Of a stretch of 64,000 nt of DNA, positions 24,833 through 33,186 are shown in pieces. The position numbers and the translations under genes were made by a program. Location: assembly GCF_000175575.2 (NCBI RefSeq), contig NZ_CP005986.1, positions 1,309,549 to 1,373,548 of the forward strand, in the 5' to 3' direction. The first letter of the stretch is position 1. The number at the start of each line of letters is the position of its first letter. The stretch comes from Acidithiobacillus caldus ATCC 51756 (GTDB lineage Bacteria > Pseudomonadota > Gammaproteobacteria > Acidithiobacillales > Acidithiobacillaceae). The notes below the pieces were generated by a model that was not told the origin of the DNA, did not search any database, and was given only the letters and a program-made list of their open reading frames with translations.

Positions 24833-25692
24833 ATGTTTCTGATTCTTGGTTATCTCATCGGCCTCGGCGCCATATTTGGGGGCTTCGTTCTGGAGGGTGG
24901 TAGTATCTCCGCATTGATCCAGCCTTATGAGCTGCTGATGATTGCCGGCGGCGCTTTTGGGGCGTTCTTTGCGGCCACCTTCCCGCGCAGCTTCAAAGCG
25001 GTTCTGCGAACCCTACCCATGGCCTTGAAGGGTTCCAAATACACCAAGGTAGCCTACCTTGAATTGCTGAGCCTGCTCAACGAACTTTTCTGCGCATTCG
25101 CCAGGGTGGCTTGATGTCCATTGAAGGAGATATCGACGATCCCGCTGCCAGTGAACTCTTCAAAAAGTATCCGGTGCTGCTTGCCGACCACAGTGTCCTG
25201 GAGTTTCTGACGGACTACCTGCGCCTCATGATCGGCGGCAATCTGGGTGTTTTCGAGATGGAAAATCTCATGGATCTCGATATCGATACCCACCACCGGG
25301 AACTGGAAGTACCCGTTCATGCGCTGACGCGGGCAGCCGATGGCATGCCGGCCTTTGGTATCGTGGCGGCCGTGATGGGTGTGGTGCACGTGATGGCTTC
25401 CGTAGACAAGCCGCCGGCCGTATTGGGAGAACTCATCGCTGCTGCCTTGGTAGGAACCTTCCTCGGCATTTTACTCGGTTACGCTGTCGTATCGCCCATA
25501 GCCTCACGCATTGAAGATCGGGTGGCGGAAGGCACAAAAATGCTGGAGTGCATCAAGGTTGCGCTGTTGGCCACCATGAACGCCTATCCTCCGCAAGTGG
25601 CCGTGGAATTCGGGCGTAAGGTACTATTTTCCACGGAGCGGCCAAGTTTCCAGGAACTGGATACCCATTTACGGGAAATGAAGGGTAAGTAA
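24833..25692 (+). pseudogene. motA: motA, flagellar stator proton channel subunit, frameshifted
   Basis: The first frame (ATG 24833) gives the MotA N-terminus with two membrane helices (ILGYLIGLGAIFGGFVLEG and LLMIAGGAFGAFFAATFP) and stops at 25112-25114 after LLNELFCAFARVA. Another frame carries on with RIRQGGLMSIEGDIDDPAASELF, the standard continuation, through the last two helices to the stop at 25692. The total of 860 nt is one short of a multiple of three, consistent with loss of one base near 25095-25100 (in TTTTCTGCGC). It may be a true mutation, a sequencing error, or less likely programmed frameshifting. If true, the stator is not functional unless another motA exists. Confidence 0.85.
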
Positions 25693-26616
25693 ATGGCGGC
25701 AAATGAAAAATCCCAGCCCATAGTCATCAAACGCATAAAAAAAACCGCGGGCGGCCACGGGGGTGCGTGGAAGATAGCCTACGCCGATTTCGTCACTGCC
25801 CTGATGGCATTTTTTCTGCTCATGTGGCTCCTGGGTTCGACCACCAAGGCTACACTGCAAGGTATTGCGCAGTGGTTCAAGAATCCGGAACAGGTATCGC
25901 TCATGGGAGGACCTGGCAGTGGTTCCTCAAACTCGGTGCTCAATGGCGGCGGCAGCAACATCAACAAGACGGTGGGTGAGGTACAACGAGGCCAGAAAAA
26001 ACAGAGCATGCCTACCAACGAGGCGCCCGCCGATCGGTCGCAGACGGTCGATCAGCGCAACCTCCGGGAGTTGAAGAACAAGTTGATGGCGCAGATCAAA
26101 AGCAACCCGGAGCTTGCTGCCTTTCGCCATCAATTACTCATCAGCATCACTCCGGAGGGTCTTCGAATCCAGGTGGTAGACAGCAGTAAACGGCCGATGT
26201 TTGCCAACGGTAGCACGGTGCTGGAGCCCTATGCCCGCACCATTTTTTCTGCCATTGCGCCGACGCTGGACGAATTGCCCAATCGTATTAGCATCACGGG
26301 ACATACGGATGCACTGCGTTACCTGAACGAAGGCAGGGGCTACAGCAATTTCAATCTGTCTGCTGGACGCGCCAATTCGGTTCGGCAGATCCTGGTACAG
26401 AGCGGTTTGGCCGAGAACAAGGTATTGCGGGTGGTGGGGATGGGCTCGGCGGTTCTCTTCGTACCCAAGGATCCGGACTCACCATTGAATCGCCGGGTAT
26501 CCATCGTCGTGCTGAGCCGTGCGGCCGAACAGCGTATCATCCGCGATCAACAGGTTGAAGATTCCGTCGAGAATGCGTCTTCTGCCCAGTCGTTGATCCA
26601 CGGCGCCCCCAAATAG
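25693..26616 (+). CDS. motB: flagellar stator subunit MotB
   Basis: 307 residues. KIAYADFVTALMAFFLLMWLL contains the single membrane helix with the proton-carrying Asp (YADF). A Gly/Ser/Asn-rich linker follows, then the OmpA-like peptidoglycan-binding domain (MFANGSTVLEPYARTIFSAIA, ISITGHTDALRY, NFNLSAGRANSVRQIL, RVVGMGS). The ATG directly follows the motA stop (TAAATG). All motor-critical features are intact, in contrast to the frameshifted motA. Confidence 0.93.
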   Translation: MAANEKSQPIVIKRIKKTAGGHGGAWKIAYADFVTALMAFFLLMWLLGSTTKATLQGIAQWFKNPEQVSLMGGPGSGSSNSVLNGGGSNINKTVGEVQRGQKKQSMPTNEAPADRSQTVDQRNLRELKNKLMAQIKSNPELAAFRHQLLISITPEGLRIQVVDSSKRPMFANGSTVLEPYARTIFSAIAPTLDELPNRISITGHTDALRYLNEGRGYSNFNLSAGRANSVRQILVQSGLAENKVLRVVGMGSAVLFVPKDPDSPLNRRVSIVVLSRAAEQRIIRDQQVEDSVENASSAQSLIHGAPK

Positions 26617-27650
26617 GCGGACGACCAACATCGAAAGTACGGATGGCCGTATCTGACCGCTAGTGCAAGCGGGGGAGAATTGGTTTATCTTTCTCTCGAC
26701 ATGCGCTCCGATTCCGATGAAGATTCCAGCGAGGCGACAGAGGTCCAGCTAGCGCAGCTCTGCGCCGTTGGCCTCGCGCTGATTCGCTACCCAGAGGTGG
26801 TGATCGAAACCGCCAACCCGATTTTTTTATCCCTTCTGGGCGAGCGCAACCTCGAGGCGGTGCGAGGACAGAGTCTGCGCCGGTGGTTCCCGGAGATCCC
26901 TCGCTCCGCACTGTTGCAGACGGAAACTTCGGAACGTCCGGGAACACGGCGGTCTTTTTGCCTGAGGCGCCTGCGTTCGGATGGCAGCTGGCAGATCGTC
27001 GATGTGGCGGTCTGCCCAGTACACGAATCCCCAAGCGTGCCCAAGGCAGTCTGGACGATGGCGGAGCGGATAAGCGATCCCGCGGGAGGGCAGCCCTGGT
27101 GTCCGCAGGAACACCGCGATCCCCTTACCGGACTCTACAATCGCCGAGCCCTCGATGCGCGTCTGGATGCCGATGTGGCAGAGGATCGCGATGTGCTTCT
27201 CTGCATCCTGGATCTGGACGATTTTGCCGCGGTCAATCAACGGTACGGTCATGAAACCGCAGACGCGATGCTCCGGGAGGTGGCGCATCGTCTGGAAACC
27301 GTCGTACCGTCCCACGCGCTACTTGCCAGATTGGGGGGCGACGAGTTTGCGGTACTGCTGGACCGGGACATGGAATCGCAGGCAGTGGAAGCGCTGTTGT
27401 GGAACATAGAGTCCGCGGTGGGTGAAGCGATAGTGCTCGAGGGTGCCGCCTGGTCGTTCAGTATCAGCGCCGGGGTCTGTCACCATCGATCGGGGAGTGG
27501 GCGAGGGGCAGAGAGCATTGTCCGCCGCACGGACCAGGCCCTCTATCTCAGCAAAGCCCACAAACAGGATCGCAGCCGCTTCTGGACGGTCTTTGGCGAT
27601 GGCACGCCGGTTCGCCCCAATCTCTGTCAGATTCTCCTCGGTCAGGGTGC

Positions 27651-29069
27651 GAGCTATGGTCAAGATTGGTGTATGAGCATTTGCTAACACGATTCAGGCG
27701 GCGTCCTGTTGAGGATCCAGCCGGGTTTCGTTGGCAGGCATCCCATCGACAAATGTCACCCCGGCAAAGAGCTCGCGCAGTCTTTCCGGATGCTGAATCC
27801 CGCGCCAGTGTCTCTCTGCCTGCTGGATGAGCTTGTAGCTCAGGCCAAGGAAAGTGGCTCGAGAGACACAGTTTTTAGTGCGGCTGCTGCGTTGCCGTAC
27901 GGTGGCGAAGGTCGATTCGATGGCGTTGCTGCTGCGGATATGCCGCCAGTGCTCTGCCGGGAAGTCGAAGAAGGTCAGCAGCACGTCCCGGTCCTTCTCG
28001 AGCTTTGCGACCGCTCTGGGATATTTGGCCTGGTAGTCCCGCACGAAGGCTTGCCAGGCTTTCTCCGCAGCTTCACGGGTGTCGGCCATCCAGATCGCCT
28101 GCAGGGCGGCCTTGGCTTTCCCCTGAAGGCGCTTCGGTAGCTCGTTGAGGATGTTGGCCGTCTTGTGCACCCAACAGCGCTGATGACGGGTTTGTGGGTA
28201 AATCTCGTCCAGGGCGGCCCAGAAACCCATCGCCCCATCTCCTATGGCCAGTAGTGGCGCCTCCTGCAGCCCGCGGTCGCGCAAGTCCCGCAGGATCTCT
28301 AGCCAGGAGGCTTTGGACTCCCGTAAACCGTCGGTGACCGCCACGACCTCCTTCTTGCCCTCGGCCGTCACGCCAATAATGACCAAGAGACACATCCGGG
28401 GATCGTCCTCCGCCCGCAGCTGGGTATAGACCCCGTCGGCCCACCAATAGGCGTAGCGTTTTCCCTGTAGAGACCGGCGCTGCCATTGGGCATGCTCTTG
28501 CGCCCATTCGACTTTCAAGCGTCCCAGCACGGCCGGAGAAAGCCCCTTGGCCTCCTCGCCCAGGAGAACAGACAGCGCCTCGTGCATCCGTCCCGACGAT
28601 ACCCCGTGCAGGTACAACCAGGGGAGCGCTGCGGCCACGGTCCGCGACTTGCGCACGTAGGGCGGTACCAGGGAAGAACGGAAGACCACGCCCGAACCGG
28701 AGCGGTCTCGCACCTTGGGGACCTGTACAGGCACGGGGCCGACCGCTGTCAGGATCTCCCGCTCCGGCAGATATCCATTCCGCACGACGGCCCGGCGACC
28801 ATCGACCATGCGTACCGCGGCATACTCCTCCAGCAGCACCTGCACCTCGCCCTCGATGGCCTGTTGGATCAGCTGGCGCGCGGACCGCCGCAATAAGCCC
28901 TCGATGTTCAGGCCCAACTCTCCCATTCCTCCGTCGAAACCAGTACTCTCTTGCATGGCGCACTCCTCATTCGTTGCGAATCGGATCCAGAAACCCTTTT
29001 CTAGCAACAGTGCGCCACCCTCCTCAAGCTAGTTGTAGACCTCCCGTACACCAGATTCGAGCATAGCTC
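27651..29069 (-). mobile_element. IS256-family insertion sequence, complete
   Basis: 1419 bp. Left end GAGCTATGGTCAAGATTGGT; right end is the complement of GAGCTATGCTCGAATCTGGT, giving good terminal inverted repeats. Flanked by 9-bp direct repeats TCAGGGTGC at 27642-27650 and 29070-29078. Recent insertion is likely, since the target frame is still readable on both sides. A decayed relative lies at 61.9-62.7 kb. Confidence 0.93.
27694..28956 (-). CDS. IS256-family (mutator-type) transposase
   Basis: About 420 residues. Begins with the typical LLRRSARQLIQQAIEGEVQVLLEEYA, then ILTAVGPVPVQVPKVRDR, GRMHEALSVLLGEEAKGLSPAVLGRLK, the first catalytic Asp in YWWADGVYTQLR, the second in LLAIGDGAMGFWAALDEIYPQTRHQRCWVHKTANI, and the C-terminal NAIESTFATVRQR with the Glu. 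GAGGAG lies 6 nt before the ATG at 28956, so the longer ORF start is rejected. Intact. Confidence 0.95.
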   Translation of the reverse strand: MQESTGFDGGMGELGLNIEGLLRRSARQLIQQAIEGEVQVLLEEYAAVRMVDGRRAVVRNGYLPEREILTAVGPVPVQVPKVRDRSGSGVVFRSSLVPPYVRKSRTVAAALPWLYLHGVSSGRMHEALSVLLGEEAKGLSPAVLGRLKVEWAQEHAQWQRRSLQGKRYAYWWADGVYTQLRAEDDPRMCLLVIIGVTAEGKKEVVAVTDGLRESKASWLEILRDLRDRGLQEAPLLAIGDGAMGFWAALDEIYPQTRHQRCWVHKTANILNELPKRLQGKAKAALQAIWMADTREAAEKAWQAFVRDYQAKYPRAVAKLEKDRDVLLTFFDFPAEHWRHIRSSNAIESTFATVRQRSSRTKNCVSRATFLGLSYKLIQQAERHWRGIQHPERLRELFAGVTFVDGMPANETRLDPQQDAA

Positions 29070-30137
29070 TCAGGGTGCGGTGGAAGTACACTACCAGCCC
29101 ATTCTCGACACCTTCAGCGGCCGTATCGTTGCCATCGAGGCCTTGGCACGTATGCGCGAAGCAAGCGGCACCATCTACCTTCCGGCACAATTCCTGCCGC
29201 AGATGAGCGTCGAAAATGGGGCCGAACTCAGTCGCGTGGTGCTGACTCGGGCACTGTCCGATCTGGCGCGCCTTGACCAAGGCGGATATCGCCTCGGCAT
29301 ATCCTTCAACCTGTCGCCCCTGTCTCTGGATCGCGAATGCGTGAGCTGTTTACGAAAAGTGGTTCAAGAGTCAGGGATCGAAGCACATCGAATAACGGTG
29401 GAGATCCTGGAAAGTAGTGATTTCAGTGATATAGATCGGGCTATTGAAACCTTGCGAGAAATCCGGGAATTGGGACTTGAACTCGCTTTGGATGACATGG
29501 GCAGCGCCTATGCATCGCTGCTACGTCTAAAGAATCTGCCCGTCGGTAAGATCAAACTCGACCAGAGTTTCGTGAGCTCTCTGGAGCGCACTCCCGAGGA
29601 TCTCCACATCGTCCGTGCCATTCAGGACCTTGCCGCCGATTTGCGCCTCGATCTGGTTGCCGAGGGGGTGGAGACCGAGGCCGTCCTGGATACCCTGGTT
29701 ACCATGGGCATTCCTGCAGTTCAGGGCTTTGCCGTCTCGCATCCCTTGACCCTGGAACGACTGCAGGCTTTTTTGCAGGAATTTCACTTTTCTCGTGAGC
29801 CTCTGCCGCGCACACTTTTTGGCTTCTATGCGGGCACCATGGCGTCCCATGCCACCATCTGCCGTATGCTGACCATCAATCCTACGGAGCTGAATCTGGA
29901 GCACCTGCCGCTGGCCAGTCACTGTCGCGGCCACGCGGTGCTGGAGCGTCTTGGCCACCCCCACGACAGCCCCCTGGGAGTCATGCATCAGCGTTACCAC
30001 GAGGCGCTGGGGAAGACATCGGAGCTGGGCTTGGGCGCGTGCCACTCCCGGCAGTGGGAACAGATGCAGGAGATCTTTGATACCTTTATGGCCATGGTGC
30101 TCTCAGCCTGGCGCCGAGAGCAAAGGGGCAGCAAAGG

Positions 30138-31520
30138 ATGACCGAAGCTCAGGAAACACCACCCACCCTCACGAGGGCAAGCGACCAGACACCGAGCCCG
30201 GCGCTGATGTCCGATTTGTTCATGAACTATCCTACGGCGCACACCCTGGTGCGCGATGGCAAGATAATCTTTCTCAATCCAGCAGCCATACGCCTCTTTG
30301 GCGGCGTCCATGCCGAGCAATTCATTGGCCAGCCAGTGCTGGACTTCATTCATCCCATGGACCGGGAATACGTCCGCCACAGAATAGCCCTGTTGGGTCC
30401 AGACCGACGGCAGAATGAACCCACGGAGATACGTATTCTTACCCTGGATGGCCAGGTGCGCATTCTGGCGACGGCATCGGCGGTAGCCTTTGCTGAAGAT
30501 GGAGGGCAGGTGATCATTGCCACCGGGATAGATGTCACCTCCTTTCATCGTCTGCAGGACGAACTACGCAGTTCTGAAGAAACCTTTCGACGACTCTTCG
30601 AGAACATGCACGATCTTTTCTACCGAACCAATGCGGCGGACGAGCTGACCCTCATCGGACCTGGTGTCGAGCGCGTGTTCGGTTACCGCCAGGCTGAGGT
30701 TTACGGTATGCCAGTAGCCAATGCGTACGTAATCCCGGCCCAACGTACACAGCTCTGGGCTCGTCTGAGAAAATATGGAGAGATAAACAATCGCATCGTG
30801 AAACTGCGACACAAGGACGGTCACGCCCTGGATATTGCGATCACCGCCAAGATGATTTTCGACGATACCGGTCACTTCCAGGGGGTCGAAGGTCTGCTCC
30901 GCGATGTCACGGAAGAGTTACGACTGCGCCGTGAACTGCAGATTCTTGCCACCATCGACAACCTTACGGGCCTACTGAATCGACGTACTTTCCTGGAACA
31001 GGCGAATCAGGCCGTGGGGATCGTCTCACGCTATCGAGAGCCGATGGTGTTCCTCATTGTGGACATCGATAATTTCAAGGAGATCAATGATAATCTGGGC
31101 CATCTCCTGGGTGACGAGGCGATTCGCAAGATCGTTGCCGCGGGACGCTCCTGCTTGAGGGAAAACGATATTTTTGGCCGACTTGGGGGCGATGAGTTTG
31201 GCATCATCCTGCGCCAATGTGAACCCACCGAGGCGCTGCAAATTTGTCAGCGAATCCTGGCGCGCGTACGCGAAGTGCGGATTCGTCTGCGGGGCAAGGG
31301 TGCCGATACACATATGTCCGTGAGTCTGGGCGTCACACCCGTCTGCCGTACCGATCGTCCCTTCGCGCGCGCCCTGGCCCGCGCCGATCGTGCCCTTTAC
31401 CTGGCCAAGAGTAGCGGACGCTGTTGCTGCGCGTATCAAGCACTGGAGGGCAGTCCCGTATTGCCGCTCCAAGCAGCGGACAGCAATCTGGACTTGGGAG
31501 CGATCCGAGATCATGTTTGA
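30138..31520 (+). CDS. PAS-PAS-GGDEF diguanylate cyclase
   Basis: 460 residues, cytoplasmic. Two PAS domains in order: PTAHTLVRDGKIIFLNPAAIRLFG to about residue 135, and FENMHDLFYRTNAADELTLIGPGVERVFGY to about residue 260. The GGDEF domain follows with DNLTGLLNRRTF, DIDNFKEINDNLGH, RLGGDEF and a RENDIFGRL segment holding an RxxD inhibitory site. The start overlaps the stop of the EAL gene (ATGA), so the two were co-translated before the IS insertion. The first PAS ligand cannot be read. Its stop overlaps the PilZ gene by 8 bp. Confidence 0.93.
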   Translation: MTEAQETPPTLTRASDQTPSPALMSDLFMNYPTAHTLVRDGKIIFLNPAAIRLFGGVHAEQFIGQPVLDFIHPMDREYVRHRIALLGPDRRQNEPTEIRILTLDGQVRILATASAVAFAEDGGQVIIATGIDVTSFHRLQDELRSSEETFRRLFENMHDLFYRTNAADELTLIGPGVERVFGYRQAEVYGMPVANAYVIPAQRTQLWARLRKYGEINNRIVKLRHKDGHALDIAITAKMIFDDTGHFQGVEGLLRDVTEELRLRRELQILATIDNLTGLLNRRTFLEQANQAVGIVSRYREPMVFLIVDIDNFKEINDNLGHLLGDEAIRKIVAAGRSCLRENDIFGRLGGDEFGIILRQCEPTEALQICQRILARVREVRIRLRGKGADTHMSVSLGVTPVCRTDRPFARALARADRALYLAKSSGRCCCAYQALEGSPVLPLQAADSNLDLGAIRDHV

Positions 31521-32247
31521 AATGTCCCCAAAATCCGAAGCCCCATCCATGCTGGAAGGAGACTGGGTAGAACTCGACGGCACTCAGGTTAGCGAGTATC
31601 TGTTGGATCTCCGGACGACTGCCATGGGTATCGGCGCCATCCGAAAAAACGACGGATGCCGTTTTTCCCTGCGCATGGCCCGCCTGACGGAAAGCCGGAT
31701 AGAAATGGTCATCGACCACGTGCCAGCGGGCGATCCCGTGCGCATCACCCCGGGTGAGACGATCTGGTGCTTTGTCTACGCGCAGGAATACGCTCTCAGT
31801 TTTGTCCTGATGGTGGAGGACGCTCTCGGCGAAAGCTTCCATACGGGTTATCCTGTCCGCATGTGGATTCGCAAGGATCGTCGCCACAAGCGCTTCATTC
31901 CGCGGGTGCCGATGCAGGCGACCTGGCACCGGGAGGGCGCGCCGGACATCACCGGGGATGTCATGGACATCGGTCTGGGTGGCTTTCTCGGCGGCGTCAA
32001 CGTCGTCACCAAGGCCGAACGCGATCCAGTGCTCAAAGAGGACGATTATGGCCTAGTGCGTCTAAGCCGAGACGAAGGGACGATTTGGTCTGGAGAGGGC
32101 GTATTACGGCGAATTTCCTGGGTCGGAGATCGGGACCACGGCGAGTTGTCTGCATTCCTGCTGTTGGGATTTGCTTTCGTCTTCCGCGACGAAAAGGGCA
32201 TGCGTCAGCTGACGGAGTTCCTGGATGGTTTGCTGGAATCCATGTAA
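31513..32247 (+). CDS. PilZ-domain cyclic-di-GMP receptor, YcgR-like
   Basis: About 244 residues. An N-terminal beta-rich domain (residues 1-115, SVLDLRTT-like ... IRITPGETIWCFVYA) resembles the YcgR/flagellar-brake N-domain. The PilZ domain begins with DRRHKRFIPRVPM, containing the RxxxR cyclic-di-GMP contact, and continues to DIGLGGF, corresponding to the (D/N)xSxxG motif with Gly in place of Ser. The ATG at 31513 overlaps the upstream stop. With two cyclases and motAB nearby it probably couples cyclic-di-GMP to motor speed or to exopolymer production. Confidence 0.82.
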   Translation: MFEMSPKSEAPSMLEGDWVELDGTQVSEYLLDLRTTAMGIGAIRKNDGCRFSLRMARLTESRIEMVIDHVPAGDPVRITPGETIWCFVYAQEYALSFVLMVEDALGESFHTGYPVRMWIRKDRRHKRFIPRVPMQATWHREGAPDITGDVMDIGLGGFLGGVNVVTKAERDPVLKEDDYGLVRLSRDEGTIWSGEGVLRRISWVGDRDHGELSAFLLLGFAFVFRDEKGMRQLTEFLDGLLESM

Positions 32248-32380
32248 CCATTACATTTCTATACATATAGTAGGAAGCGCTACGCCCGTCGATATTCCCG
32301 CGCGACGGAAGGGCTGATACACTGCCGCGTCGGCCGCCCCCGGAGTTTCCTCTGCCTGCCTCGCTTTGTCACCGCCAGCC

Positions 32381-33148
32381 ATGATCGCACGCGCGCCCTT
32401 GATCCTCGTCTTACGTCTTCTGCTCTCGGCTACGCTGCTGTCCATGGCTTCCTGTGCGCAACAGACGCCGGTGCCGCGGAACCCGCCTGCAGCCGTCACC
32501 CCGGTGTCCAAATCGGTGTGCCCTCGGCAGTCCTCGCAGTCCACTGTCCGTGGAGCGCCCCAGAATCGCTATCTCGACCGTATGGCTATCGTCGACGCCC
32601 AGAAGGATTTTACCCAGGCGCCCGAGCCCGATTATGTCCTGGATGCCGATTCAGTCGTGCGTTTTCCACGAATCGAACCCATCGGTGTCATTTTTATTGG
32701 CGACAGCATTCTCACAGGATGGTCGGGATACTTTGCCAAGGTTTTTCCCAACGCTTTCCTTGATGGTCGGGTCGGTCGTCAGTTCTCGTCCATTCTACCC
32801 ATATGGAAAGTACTGACGGAGTGTCATACCACGCAGGGTGTGCGTACCGTAGTCGTCGAATTGGGTACCAACGGTGAGGTATCGCCGGCAGATATGGACG
32901 CCTTTTTGCATATGGCGGGTGACCGTCAGATTTTTTTAGTGGTCCCTGAAATGCCACGTCCATGGGCGGCGGAAGTGCGCGATCTCTACCTGAAAACCGC
33001 AGCTTCCCATCCCAACGTACACCTGATACGTTGGGATCTGCTGAGCAAGGATCATCCGGACTATTACTGGTCGGATCGCGTCCACCCCAATTGGCTAGGG
33101 ATTCAGGTCATGGTACAGGCCATCGCCAAGGCACTACGCAAAGACTGA
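32381..33148 (+). CDS. SGNH-hydrolase-like lipoprotein
   Basis: 255 residues. N-terminus MIARAPLILVLRLLLSATLLSMASC ends in a lipobox (MASC), so it is likely anchored in the outer or inner membrane facing the periplasm. The SGNH fold shows FIGDSILTGWSGY (block I Ser), ELGTNGE (block III Asn) and DRVHPNW (Asp/His of block V). It may be an acetylesterase or acetyltransferase acting on peptidoglycan or a polysaccharide. The soluble domain is a close paralogue of the C-terminal domain of the next gene, 38 bp downstream, so the two probably act on the same polymer. Confidence 0.8.
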   Translation: MIARAPLILVLRLLLSATLLSMASCAQQTPVPRNPPAAVTPVSKSVCPRQSSQSTVRGAPQNRYLDRMAIVDAQKDFTQAPEPDYVLDADSVVRFPRIEPIGVIFIGDSILTGWSGYFAKVFPNAFLDGRVGRQFSSILPIWKVLTECHTTQGVRTVVVELGTNGEVSPADMDAFLHMAGDRQIFLVVPEMPRPWAAEVRDLYLKTAASHPNVHLIRWDLLSKDHPDYYWSDRVHPNWLGIQVMVQAIAKALRKD

Positions 33149-33186
33149 GTCATAAAACGCAATCTTATTTTTTTGGAGTCGTCGCG

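Larger units (their letters stand above)
26701..30141 (+). pseudogene. PAS-GGDEF-EAL protein split by an IS256-family insertion
   Basis: Upstream half: PAS-like N-terminus (VVIETANPIFLSLLGERNLEAVRG), GGDEF domain with RLGGDEF but no RxxD inhibitory site. Downstream half (from 29079): EAL domain with VEVHYQPI, IEALARM, NLSP, DDMGSAY, KLDQSF and EGVET, then a C-terminal helical part rich in His and Cys. The IS lies at 27651-29069 with the 9-bp duplication TCAGGGTGC. Removing the IS and one repeat gives a continuous frame (LGQGAVEVHYQP), proving one former gene of about 670 codons. The start may be ATG 26701 or TTG 26680. The EAL half might still be expressed from a promoter in the IS. Confidence 0.9.
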
